NCBI RefSeq assembly: GCF_025151535.1
Contig: NZ_CP102288.1
Span: 2,427,501 to 2,491,500, forward strand
Reading direction: 5' to 3'
Source of the DNA: Segatella copri DSM 18205
Lineage (GTDB): Bacteria; Bacteroidota; Bacteroidia; Bacteroidales; Bacteroidaceae
Length of the DNA stretch: 64,000 nt
Positions within the stretch are counted from its first letter, which is position 1, and every line of letters starts with the position of its first letter. A program made the translations under genes and the position numbers. Under the pieces are notes generated by a model. The model saw only the letters and a program-made list of their open reading frames with translations, was not told the origin of the DNA and searched no databases. This document shows positions 1 to 7,503 of the stretch, one piece after another.

Positions 1-179
1 AGATAGAATGGCTTATAACCCTTAGGAGCCGCAGTCAACTGCTTCTGCGGACCACGATAAGCTACATAGTTACTACCCGAAAGCGTAATATCCCGCTTGA
101 AATCCTCTTGCGGAGTCTGTGCTGTCAGAGGCATCGCCAATGTAAGAGATGCCAACAATAATAGATTTTTTGTGTTCAT
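1..179 (-). CDS. N-terminus of a probable histidine-type phosphatase (runs off the window)
   Basis: Only the first 59 codons are present; the gene continues beyond position 1. It starts with a signal peptide (MNTKNLLLLASLTLAMPLTA, cleavage near AQT), so the product is exported. The following stretch, with SGSNYVAYRGP and APKGYKPFY, resembles the N-terminus of secreted Bacteroidota histidine-acid phosphatases, which continue into the RHG catalytic motif just outside the window. That motif is not visible, so the call rests on resemblance alone. It lies 40 bp downstream of the SGNH esterase gene on the same strand and may share its transcript. Confidence 0.5.
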   Translation of the reverse strand, partial: MNTKNLLLLASLTLAMPLTAQTPQEDFKRDITLSGSNYVAYRGPQKQLTAAPKGYKPFY

Positions 180-219
180 TGTTATCATATAATTTTGTTT
201 TGGAAACATGCAATTTCAT

Positions 220-1335
220 TTAATTCCAATTCATCAGTTTTCTCAGGAGCGGAAGCAATTCTGCTGCCATCTTCCGATGCTGCAACATACTAGGATGCCA
301 GCTGGCGCCATAACCTAAATCTCCTTTCTGGAAACTGAAATCGAAACGGTAAATGTTCTTATCGGTTTTATTGGCATCTGCACAGATTCTGTCAAGCACA
401 GTTCGCTGCTTGCTACTCTCCTTCTCGCCGAGCATCGGACCTGTCAACATCACAATCTTTGCATGAGGATACTTGCTACGTACCGTTTTAAGAAACATGC
501 GATAATTCTTCTCGTAGAGTTGAATATCATAATTCTTGGTAGAAAAATCGTTCGTACCCAGATTGATGCAGACTAACTGAGGCTGATACTTGGCAAAATC
601 CCATTTTTCATCATGCTGGTCAAATAAGGTATATTCATATTGCCAAGGCATGTTATCGGCATCACCCGTCTTCGGACCATTATAATTACGATATACACCG
701 ATACCACTACGGGAGATAGAAGTATGCTGAGCCTTCAGACTGTCACTTACGATATTGGCATAAGTAAGCCAATGGTTCTCCGTTTCATCCTCAAAAGGAT
801 CAGACATGTTGATACTTTCTACGCCATAACCGCAGGTGATTGAATTTCCGATAAATTCAATCTTCCGTTCCGGGAGAGCCGGAGCCTCAACGAGCTGACA
901 TCCCTTATCAAGAACGAATCCCCTGAATTCCGGTTTGCGGAACAAGCCTTCTATCACATACATCACCTTAGCATGATGCACCCCCTTTGGCAAAGCCGCA
1001 GCCAGGGTAACAACCGAATCGCGTTCGGCATTAAAGCCCACTTTGAAAGGTTCGCAACCATCAATCTGCGCCATGAAATATCCAGTCTTCGGGCAACACA
1101 GCATTTTCAGAGAAGACCCTTGAAAACTAGCCTCAATCGTAGTTCCCGGATAATTGAAACTGGCTACGTCAGGATTCTTAGCAAAGCTCACACGCCCAAC
1201 ATACTGAATCATCGGATGAGAAGCCTTTACGATCTCTCCCTCAATAGGAAGAGTAGTTGATTTCTTCACATTTCCAGCCATCATCGTGGAAGAAACCATC
1301 AATGTAGCCAGCATCATAACCCATATTTTTTTCAT
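220..1335 (-). CDS. Secreted SGNH/GDSL hydrolase, CE2-like carbohydrate esterase
   Basis: 371 residues with an N-terminal signal peptide (MKKIWVMMLATLMVSSTMMAG). Residues about 35-150 form a beta-rich N-terminal domain like that of CE2 acetyl-esterases. The SGNH domain follows: block I EFIGNSITCGYG near residue 160 (nucleophile Ser in GNS), NLGTNDFS in block III, and GASWHPSMLQH near residue 350 with the catalytic His. By family it would remove O-acetyl groups from sugars or polysaccharides in the periplasm or outside the cell. The start is the only ATG that gives a complete signal peptide. The histidine phosphatase gene follows 40 bp downstream. The substrate cannot be read from the sequence. 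Confidence 0.8.
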   Translation of the reverse strand: MKKIWVMMLATLMVSSTMMAGNVKKSTTLPIEGEIVKASHPMIQYVGRVSFAKNPDVASFNYPGTTIEASFQGSSLKMLCCPKTGYFMAQIDGCEPFKVGFNAERDSVVTLAAALPKGVHHAKVMYVIEGLFRKPEFRGFVLDKGCQLVEAPALPERKIEFIGNSITCGYGVESINMSDPFEDETENHWLTYANIVSDSLKAQHTSISRSGIGVYRNYNGPKTGDADNMPWQYEYTLFDQHDEKWDFAKYQPQLVCINLGTNDFSTKNYDIQLYEKNYRMFLKTVRSKYPHAKIVMLTGPMLGEKESSKQRTVLDRICADANKTDKNIYRFDFSFQKGDLGYGASWHPSMLQHRKMAAELLPLLRKLMNWN

Positions 1336-1498
1336 ATTTCTGTTATTTAATTTTTATCTGTCCTTACTGTCCAGCCTTCATTTTTTGCAAAATAAAAATA
1401 GAACAGTATCTGTTTGCAAAATTACCATTATTTCTCGTAAAAAGCAAGTAAAACCATCATTTTTTTCATTTTTATTCTTTTTATTCAAATTATTATTG

Positions 1499-1506
1499 TA
1501 TCTTTG
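1499..1506 (+). promoter_or_regulatory. -7 box for tRNA-Leu
   Basis: TATCTTTG matches the Bacteroidota -7 consensus TAnnTTTG and ends 11 bp before the tRNA. The AT-rich tract upstream has no clear -33 TTTG. Confidence 0.55.
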
Positions 1507-1517
1507 CACCCAAGAAT

Positions 1518-1599
1518 GCGCTTGTGGCGAAATTGGTAGACGCGCTAGACTTAGGATCTAGTGGTTCAGGCCGTGTAGGTTCGAGTCCTATCAGGCGCA
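1518..1599 (+). tRNA. tRNA-Leu (anticodon UAG)
   Basis: 82 nt with a seven-base acceptor stem GCGCTTG pairing with CAGGCGC, discriminator A at 1599, D-arm, anticodon stem CTAGA/TCTAG with loop CTTAGGA (anticodon TAG), a long class II variable arm as expected for leucine, and TpsiC arm GGTTCGAGTCC. The 3' CCA is not exactly encoded (ACCCA follows). Its 3' end is the integration site of the element to the right. Confidence 0.95.
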
Positions 1600-1600
1600 C
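1587..1600 (+). repeat. attL core: 14-bp direct repeat at the tRNA 3' end
   Basis: CCTATCAGGCGCAC at the end of the tRNA is repeated exactly at 9239-9252, next to the integrase promoter. A tRNA 3' end duplicated at the far side of an integrase-bearing segment is the standard mark of tyrosine-recombinase integration. Confidence 0.85.
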
Positions 1601-1606
1601 CCAAGA

Positions 1607-1645
1607 AAATCCTAACTGCTTGATAATAAGCGGTTAGGATTTTTT
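1607..1645 (+). terminator. Rho-independent terminator after tRNA-Leu, inside the element
   Basis: AAATCCTAACTGCTT and AAGCGGTTAGGATTT form a 15-bp stem with one G-T pair around a 6-nt loop, followed by TTT. It lies on the element side of attL, so integration supplies the tRNA with a replacement terminator. Confidence 0.75.
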
Positions 1646-1656
1646 AGTTTTTAAAA

Positions 1657-1679
1657 TTGCCGAGTTTTTGCCGAGTTTT
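1657..1679 (+). repeat. Left copy of a 23-bp end repeat (candidate integrase arm site)
   Basis: Two tandem copies of TTGCCGAGTTT occur here, and the whole 23-bp block recurs identically at 9103-9125. In the circular form the two blocks would flank the attachment core on both sides in the same orientation, as arm-type recombinase or excisionase sites do. Function is inferred. Confidence 0.6.
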
Positions 1680-1942
1680 CCGAGCGTTATACTATTTAGA
1701 AAACTCGAAGATAATCAGATATTTTGACAAACAACTCTGACTACAGATAATTAAGTTAAAAAGAAAAATTATCATTATACGAAAAAACATATTCTTTAGC
1801 TTGACAGAATCTTGTAATATTACATCTTTTAAGATAATCGTCGGTTACCTTCCCTCATTGCTTAGAGACATTATTAAGTTCTCCAACATTCTCTACAATA
1901 GAAAAGAGGGTAATTCTTCAGATTGTATCGGATGAAACTAAA

Positions 1943-2296
1943 ATGAAAGCGACAGCATCAGAAGGAATTATAATCAATGCTGTTATAGAGAGCAAAGACA
2001 TCAATCTATCTGAAGAATATTTGCTTCATTTACTAAAGTCTAATTGTAAAATATCTGACAGAGTAAAATTGGCAGTTCTAATCATATCAGCCCAACCAGA
2101 GAATACAGAAAAAGTTCTTACTGCATTAGGTAATCAATATGCTGAGTTAAGCAATAAAGGCAAACGACCAACCATAAAAGCAACATCTTGGAATGAGTCT
2201 TTACTAAAATTGCTACAACAACAGAAGTACATATCATCCTACCAGACAACCAAAGGAAAAGAAGAATTCCGAATTTTCCACAAATCAAAAGGATGA
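1943..2296 (+). CDS. Small protein of unknown function, possibly 5'-truncated
   Basis: 117 residues, no recognised family, with no signal peptide or membrane segment. The middle is leucine-rich and probably helical; the C-terminus is basic. The reading frame stays open upstream to 1838 without ATG, GTG or TTG, and the extra residues look protein-like (EKRVILQIVSDETKM), so the gene may have lost its 5' end. It is the only plus-strand gene in the element, between attL and the IS1182-type element. A hairpin follows its stop codon. There is no obvious ribosome binding site. Confidence 0.45.
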   Translation: MKATASEGIIINAVIESKDINLSEEYLLHLLKSNCKISDRVKLAVLIISAQPENTEKVLTALGNQYAELSNKGKRPTIKATSWNESLLKLLQQQKYISSYQTTKGKEEFRIFHKSKG

Positions 2297-2316
2297 CCAC
2301 CGTCTTAGAAATATAA

Positions 2317-2355
2317 AGTCTGCACTTCCACCATTGGAAGATGCAGATTATTTCT
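2317..2355 (+). terminator. Hairpin after the small element gene
   Basis: TCTGCA-TTCCA pairs with TGGAA-TGCAGA, interrupted by small mismatches, and is followed by TTATTTCTC. It is 20 bp past the stop codon. Confidence 0.5.
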
Positions 2356-2500
2356 CATTCCACCCTTTGCGATAGACTAAACTTTGATTTTAGCATATAA
2401 AAACATCACTAATAATACATACCAATCATACTACAACTATCCCCTCGGCTTGCCGCAAAAATGAGCAACATTTTTCTTAGGGCAATATGCGAATTTTCAG

Positions 2501-2520
2501 CCGGTTAGCGTGCGAACCGG
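2501..2520. other. Short inverted repeat beside the IS insertion
   Basis: CCGGTTAGCGTGCGAACCGG has 6-bp arms and an 8-nt loop, followed by a G-rich then C-rich run up to the IS target site. The rest of 2356-2532 holds no gene I can support. It may be part of a transfer origin (see findings). Confidence 0.35.
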
Positions 2521-2690
2521 GGATTAGGCTCCCCCCTCAGACCGTCCGAAAACCTTGATTTTCTGCTGTTTATCACTGTTTTGAGGGCATATAAAGCCCT
2601 CTAAGCTAGTCTGGGGACCAGCTCTAAAATTTCGATTTCTAATAAAATTCATAATTGATGTGCTCAAATCGAGCGAAAATAAGTGATAGG

Positions 2691-2722
2691 AGGTCTAAAA
2701 ATTAAGTTGTGGGGACCTCCTT
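2691..2722 (-). terminator. Terminator-like hairpin after the IS1182-type transposase
   Basis: AGGAGGTC and GACCTCCT form an 8-bp perfect stem just past the transposase stop codon on the minus strand. No long T run follows. Confidence 0.45.
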
Positions 2723-2729
2723 CTTCCCC

Positions 2730-4436
2730 TTATGCCATCTTTGCGATCAATTGTGGAACGCCAAGCATAGAGATGGCTCTACGCATGTTATAGGAGAGGC
2801 AGATGAGGGCCATTTCGGCCTCCACCTTAACCTTCGTTTTCAATAAAAAATAATACGCCCCTAAGGTTCTCTTCATCGTTCCAAAAGGATGTTCTGAGAG
2901 ACACATTCTTTGCGCCATCTTCTTCTTGTCTAAATGAAGTTTGTATGTCACAATCTTGTGTTCTTTAACTTCTCGTTTCATCTTAGTCTTAGGAGGTTCC
3001 TGGTCTTCCTGATGATTACTGGAGTCTACCTTGTAATTCTGAGCTTTCATCACGAGAGTATCCTTGTTGAAGTCTGCTTCTTTAAATGCTGCTTTAGTAC
3101 ACTTATGCGAGCATTTTTTGCAAGCCAACTTATTGCAATAACGGATACGACCATCCTTCTTTAAGGACTTCTGACGTAATATAGAGCCCTGCGGACAATA
3201 CACTAAATTCTTAGCAGCATCTCTAACAAAGTAGCCTTGCAGCGCAAGCTGTTTGAGTTCCTCATCAGACATTTCCTTTATATTACTTGATGCCGTACAT
3301 TCGTAGGATTTACGAACACCAATTTGGGGAGAGTCAAGGATGCCTGCATAGGCAGTCGGTATTTTGCCAGCCTTAAGGCAAGTTTCGAGATTCTCGGGCT
3401 TTTTGCTGTTTAGCATATCATCTGTTACGGTAGCTTCTACATATTCAAACTCTACTTCAGCAACATCATCGCCATCTCGCTGTATTACATTAGGGATGAT
3501 TCCTGCAGCCAAAGCGTTTGCCATGTCTTTTGGATCCTGATAACCCTTGTCGGCAACAACTTCTACTATTTCATGTTCCAAATCATTCTTGGCCTCAGTC
3601 AGTGTTTCCGTAATTTCGCCATGATCAGTAGGATTGGTGGTAACATTGTAGGTGGCTATCAGATGACTGTCTGCCTCGACGGCTGTCTGTACATTATAGC
3701 CAACGTTAAAACCGTCATTGAACTTCATCAACTTAGAATCAGGATCTGTGAGTGAAAGTTGTTTCTCTCCACTTTCCTCCAGTTGATTACGATATTCTTT
3801 GTAATCCGCCTGACGCTTCTGAACCACCTCCAGATTAAGCTCGGTTTCATCCCTGCCAAACTTACGTTCATCATCGAAGTCGTTCTTTTCCAAATCCTCC
3901 AAGTACTGACGCTCATGCGCTTCAAGACGGGCAATACGATCATCAAGCTTATTGAGAGTAAAGTTGTTATCCTTTGAATTTACAGCCTTGAACTTACTAC
4001 CATCAATAGATAAGTAAGAATGGCTGAAGAGTCCAAAGGAATCCAACTGCTTATTCAATGATTTAAAAACTTTCTTGATAGGCTTCAAATTATCCTTTCG
4101 GAAATCAGAAACTGTACGAAAGTCAGGGGTTACCTTGCTTAAAAGCCACATAACCTCGATATTGACAACGCACGCTTTGGCCAACTTTCGAGAAGAACGG
4201 ATAGAATTGAAATAACCATAAATGAGTAGTTTCAATATGTCTGAAGGGTCATATGAAGGTCGTCCACCATTTCCAGGAGCCTCACGTTTAGTATGATTGA
4301 AGCCGAGTTCTTCTAAATCCTGGCTATCTACAAACGCATCAATGTAGCGAACGGGATTATCCTGCTCGATGTACTCGTCCAGACAAGCCGGAAACAATAC
4401 GTATTGTCTTCTATCTTCACCTTTAATGTACTTCAT
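2730..4436 (-). CDS. IS1182-family-like transposase
   Basis: 568 residues from MKYIKGEDRRQYVLFPACLD. The N-terminus, with RPSYDPSDILKLLIYGYFNS and SRKLAKAC, is the DNA-binding half typical of IS1182/IS4-related enzymes. The core carries SIDGSKFKAVNSKD (first Asp), VVADKGYQD (second Asp) and HPFGTMKRTLGAYYFLLK (the Glu region is degenerate here, the distal motif being HPFGTMKR). A cysteine cluster, CNKLACKKCSHKC, lies near the C-terminal third. An upstream TTG at 4490 was rejected as the start because it lies at the -33 promoter box. The frame looks intact, so the element may still be mobile. Confidence 0.8.
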   Translation of the reverse strand: MKYIKGEDRRQYVLFPACLDEYIEQDNPVRYIDAFVDSQDLEELGFNHTKREAPGNGGRPSYDPSDILKLLIYGYFNSIRSSRKLAKACVVNIEVMWLLSKVTPDFRTVSDFRKDNLKPIKKVFKSLNKQLDSFGLFSHSYLSIDGSKFKAVNSKDNNFTLNKLDDRIARLEAHERQYLEDLEKNDFDDERKFGRDETELNLEVVQKRQADYKEYRNQLEESGEKQLSLTDPDSKLMKFNDGFNVGYNVQTAVEADSHLIATYNVTTNPTDHGEITETLTEAKNDLEHEIVEVVADKGYQDPKDMANALAAGIIPNVIQRDGDDVAEVEFEYVEATVTDDMLNSKKPENLETCLKAGKIPTAYAGILDSPQIGVRKSYECTASSNIKEMSDEELKQLALQGYFVRDAAKNLVYCPQGSILRQKSLKKDGRIRYCNKLACKKCSHKCTKAAFKEADFNKDTLVMKAQNYKVDSSNHQEDQEPPKTKMKREVKEHKIVTYKLHLDKKKMAQRMCLSEHPFGTMKRTLGAYYFLLKTKVKVEAEMALICLSYNMRRAISMLGVPQLIAKMA

Positions 4437-4459
4437 AAGCGATAAATGTTTGATAGCTA

Positions 4460-4491
4460 CAAAGTTACGAAAATATTTCGAGAAAACCAAA
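4460..4491 (-). promoter_or_regulatory. Promoter of the IS1182-type transposase
   Basis: On the minus strand, TTTG (4488-4491), a 20-bp spacer and TAACTTTG (4460-4467) match the Bacteroidota consensus. This places transcription start just before the ATG at 4436 and supports that start. Confidence 0.7.
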
Positions 4492-4655
4492 GATAAAGTG
4501 TTAACAATAAGAAATATTAGGAGACATTTTGGCTGCTATGGGTTTTCAGACAATCTCCCCTGCTATAAAAATGTTTCGTTTTATCGGCGCAAGCGCAAGA
4601 TAAAAAATGACCTTAATACATCCCATAAACAAGCATACGACCGCATCACAACTTC

Positions 4656-4717
4656 CTGAGATTATTGCTCGAATCTAATAAGGTTCCATCCAGCCTTTCT
4701 TCGAGCAATAATCTCAG
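4656..4717. repeat. Perfect 18-bp inverted repeat with 26-nt spacer
   Basis: CTGAGATTATTGCTCGAA at 4656-4673 is the exact reverse complement of 4700-4717. It lies 47 bp downstream of the primase-like gene on the minus strand and is not followed by a T run in either direction, so it is not a simple terminator. The remainder of 4562-4763 has no gene I can support. Confidence 0.7.
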
Positions 4718-4763
4718 ATACTTGTTTAGTTTGATGAAGGCACATACTCTTTCATCTTAGTTT

Positions 4764-5651
4764 TCACTTCATCTGGATTCCATTCTGCTTGCATAGCCAG
4801 AAGAATGTTCCGATGTTGATATTTTGATAATTCCGTTTCAAGAGATCCGAGAACATCTTGTCGGTCTTCGATTCGTTGTAGTCCATGCTCTGTTGACTAC
4901 ACAGATGAAAGAAGTCTCGCCCATCCTCACCCAACGTGGCAAGTGAGCAACCCACTTTCAGCCATTGGTCATAACCATCTGTTATGTCAATGCCACGCTG
5001 TTCTATTTGCTTGCAACAAGCAGCAACTTCAGATAAGATGTCGTTCTCCCTGATGTTCCTATAAGATAAATACCGCCTCACTTTTGGCGGCTCCATATAA
5101 ATGCCTTCGTATGGGATGGCATTCTCGTTAATAATTGGATGCGCATCATAGCTAACACACCTCATTCTTGTGATGTCACTACAAGCTGCATCTATGGTTA
5201 TCCCCATTCGATAGAAGTCGTGCTGCAACTGTCGGAATTGCAATAAATGCTTCTCTGGATAGCGCAAGGGAATAACTGCAAAAAGTCCGTTGCCACTAAC
5301 ACTCAATGAGCAATAAGCTATCTGAGGTATCACGGCAAGTTGCTCCTTCACTGCATTCCAATCAGATATGGCAGGATTCTCCTTGGCATCCATATCTACA
5401 CATATCAACCCAGAACGATATTGGATGTTCTGAATAGACCTCGTTGGTTGAAACACTCCACCTATCGTGGCTTGTGGCAACTTTCGCTTCCAACTATCAC
5501 GCTCTTCTTTGCTTGACAGATGGCGAAGCATCAGAATCTCATACTGACGTTCTTGCGAGAACAGAAAATCTCCAAGAGAGGAGATGGTTCCCTTATTATC
5601 CATCACACCATCATAAACAGATACATTTATTGAAAATATGTTCATAATCAT
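4764..5651 (-). CDS. VirE-N (BT4734-type) plus PriCT-2 primase-like protein
   Basis: About 295 residues. The N-terminal two thirds match the VirE-N/BT4734 domain: RSGLICVDMDAKEN with paired acidic residues, AYCSLSVSGNGLFAVIPL, and DITRMRCVSYD, a fold related to archaeo-eukaryotic primases. The C-terminal 90 residues match PriCT-2 (YDQWLKVGCSLATLGEDGRDFF). Such proteins sit next to DUF3987 genes in Bacteroidota mobile elements and probably serve element replication. The gene is read in the same direction as the DUF3987 gene, after a 92-bp gap. The start could be ATG at 5651 or at 5645; no ribosome binding site decides this. Confidence 0.75.
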   Translation of the reverse strand: MIMNIFSINVSVYDGVMDNKGTISSLGDFLFSQERQYEILMLRHLSSKEERDSWKRKLPQATIGGVFQPTRSIQNIQYRSGLICVDMDAKENPAISDWNAVKEQLAVIPQIAYCSLSVSGNGLFAVIPLRYPEKHLLQFRQLQHDFYRMGITIDAACSDITRMRCVSYDAHPIINENAIPYEGIYMEPPKVRRYLSYRNIRENDILSEVAACCKQIEQRGIDITDGYDQWLKVGCSLATLGEDGRDFFHLCSQQSMDYNESKTDKMFSDLLKRNYQNINIGTFFWLCKQNGIQMK

Positions 5652-5743
5652 CACATTTGTTCTTGGTTGCGGTTGCGTTCTTATTCATCTCCCTGATTCA
5701 CAGATTGATACATACTATCGTTACCGCAACCACGCAACTTAGT

Positions 5744-6994
5744 CTACTTTTTTATCACCTTGCTCACATATTGACGACTTACGTCTATTCCTTCTGCAAA
5801 CTTCGTGATATTCATTTTGTCTATTCCGACTAATGAAACCAAATCCTTAATCAACTGTTCTTTGGTAGGTTTCTTTATCTGCCCTTCACCCACAACAAGA
5901 TTCAAAGCCCTGGTTCCACAATACTCAAAGTAGCGCATGCACTCCACACTATACCGCATCTCATCAGCAGTTATCTCCAAAGAACTTGGCAAAACAAAGT
6001 ATTGCCCACCTCCTGCATTATCCGAGCATGATAAGATGTGAGTAATGGCACACCACTTCAACACATGGATTCTCAACTTGGATAGCATCGAAGACAAATA
6101 GGAATCAGCATCATCTGTACGAGATATTGTCTCATTATAGTAGTCGATATAAACTTGCTTTGCTTCATTGCTCAACGTAAGTTCCATATCATTAATAGCC
6201 AACAACTTCTCAAAGATTTCATTCCATGCAGTTTCATACTTGGCATCCAATATTGAATCAGAATAAAGAGCCTTCTGTATCTCATCGGGATAGGCGAACA
6301 ACCATCTTTGCACAAAGCCCACACCTGCCAAGTCTCGCTTGAATGCCTCACTGAATACATCGGGTTGGATTCCACCCATGATGCACAGGAAAGGATTCTC
6401 GATATACATCGGTGGCTGAGTCTTGCGAGTGACAGGAAAAGTGGTTCCATCCCATATTGATAAGTAATTGCTCACCTCACCACTGTTATGGTATCGTCCC
6501 ATATCATCTATAAAGCCCTTGATTTCATCCCTATAGAGCAAAAGACCATCTTTCGATTCCGCTCTGCCATCCAAGATTTTATACAATCCTTCTGGAGTCA
6601 CATCTGAAACCGTCAACTGATTCAAAGTCGGTTCTTCCTCGTCTGTGTTTCGTTTGAATTCCTTGAATTTCTCCCGAAACTCCTTATAGCGTCTGCTTTC
6701 TTCTTGATTCATCGGTTGCATCAGAGCCTTGATAGGCGAACTCTTGTTGGAACCACTTGGAGCAACATGACAAATCCAAAGATTGGGATGATTGCGATAC
6801 TTCCCATCAAAGATTGTCACATGCCTACCACACATCGTGCCAACAACACCAAACACCGCAGAAATAATAAAGTCCCTAGGACATTGAAACACTTCTGCAT
6901 AATGCTCGATAATCTTCTGCACCTCCCATCGAAGGGCATATATTGGCAGTTGCTTGGGCAGCGACTCCAACGAATGTTGATTGATATTGAGCAT
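5744..6994 (-). CDS. DUF3987 primase/helicase-like protein
   Basis: 416 residues from MLNINQHSLE. A P-loop-like segment, VAPSGSNKSSPIKALM near residue 80, keeps the GS-KS core of Walker A, and LLLYRDEIKGFIDD near residue 165 resembles Walker B. The rest follows the DUF3987 pattern (SIWDGTTFPVTRK, GFVQRWLFAYPDE). The C-terminal 60 residues look like a winged-helix/HTH tail (MNITKFAEGIDVSRQYVSKVIKK). An upstream TTG at 7015 is less likely because it overlaps the preceding gene; the ATG at 6994 is 4 bp past that gene's stop, so the pair is probably translationally coupled. The role in element DNA replication is inferred from family context. Confidence 0.75.
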   Translation of the reverse strand: MLNINQHSLESLPKQLPIYALRWEVQKIIEHYAEVFQCPRDFIISAVFGVVGTMCGRHVTIFDGKYRNHPNLWICHVAPSGSNKSSPIKALMQPMNQEESRRYKEFREKFKEFKRNTDEEEPTLNQLTVSDVTPEGLYKILDGRAESKDGLLLYRDEIKGFIDDMGRYHNSGEVSNYLSIWDGTTFPVTRKTQPPMYIENPFLCIMGGIQPDVFSEAFKRDLAGVGFVQRWLFAYPDEIQKALYSDSILDAKYETAWNEIFEKLLAINDMELTLSNEAKQVYIDYYNETISRTDDADSYLSSMLSKLRIHVLKWCAITHILSCSDNAGGGQYFVLPSSLEITADEMRYSVECMRYFEYCGTRALNLVVGEGQIKKPTKEQLIKDLVSLVGIDKMNITKFAEGIDVSRQYVSKVIKK

Positions 6995-6998
6995 ACAC

Positions 6999-7283
6999 CT
7001 ATTTATTAAGATCAAATACTCGCTCTATATCTGACTGACGATAGAATGACTTGCGCCCCATCTTGATAGGAGCCAGCAATCCCATCTTGTCCCAACGCCA
7101 CAAAGTGACCTTGGAAACACGATACTTCTCCGTCACCTCCGCTGGTGTCAACAGAGGCGACTCTTCCTTCTGAGGTTTCTGCACCATCTCCTCTTTCCAA
7201 TTCAAGAAGAGTTCCTTCAAATCCATCGCATCCACCACCAATTGTAGTGGTGCGCCTGTAGCTAAAATGTCTTGAATACGCAT
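6999..7283 (-). CDS. Excisionase-like helix-turn-helix protein
   Basis: 94 residues. The C-terminal half, LLTPAEVTEKYRVSKVTLWRWDKMGLLAPIKMGRKSFYRQSDIERVF in short pieces, is a MerR/Xis-type winged HTH (HTH_17). The N-terminus is an amphipathic helix without known motif. It is the first gene of the element's minus-strand replication cluster and lies 220 bp from the integrase gene. By position and fold it is a candidate excision factor or regulator. The upstream region holds TACTTTTG on the minus strand near 7320 as a -7 box. Confidence 0.75.
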   Translation of the reverse strand: MRIQDILATGAPLQLVVDAMDLKELFLNWKEEMVQKPQKEESPLLTPAEVTEKYRVSKVTLWRWDKMGLLAPIKMGRKSFYRQSDIERVFDLNK

Positions 7284-7503
7284 CTTTTTACTTTAATTAT
7301 TTTTGAAATCTGGTGCAAAAGTACGAAACAAAAAGGAATAAAGGGGGCGATGCACAATTAAACTTCATATTTAACACTTTCGTAATAAATATCTGACAAA
7401 ACAGCCCATTTTATGTTAAATTTGAAAATTTATTATTTTTCGCAAAAACAAAAAACCGCACGATTTTGTATCGTACGGTTCTACAAGATTCAGAAAACCT
7501 TGG

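Larger units (their letters stand above)
2538..4556 (-). mobile_element. IS1182-family-like insertion sequence, 2.0 kb
   Basis: The terminal inverted repeats match imperfectly: 2539-2554 reads AGACCGTCCGAAAACC, and the other end read inward is AGATTGTCTGAAAACC. CCCCT flanks both sides (2533-2537 and 4557-4561), a probable 5-bp target duplication. One intact transposase gene with its own promoter lies inside. It is inserted in the tRNA-Leu element, so it arrived later. Confidence 0.7.

Noticed and set aside
1286..1561. Plus-strand 91-codon frame ending inside tRNA-Leu
   Set aside because: It runs through the promoter and into the tRNA; the sequence is dominated by AT-rich leader.
2118..2300. 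Minus-strand 60-codon frame over the small element gene
   Set aside because: Hydrophobic shadow frame without start signals; the plus-strand frame has the following terminator.
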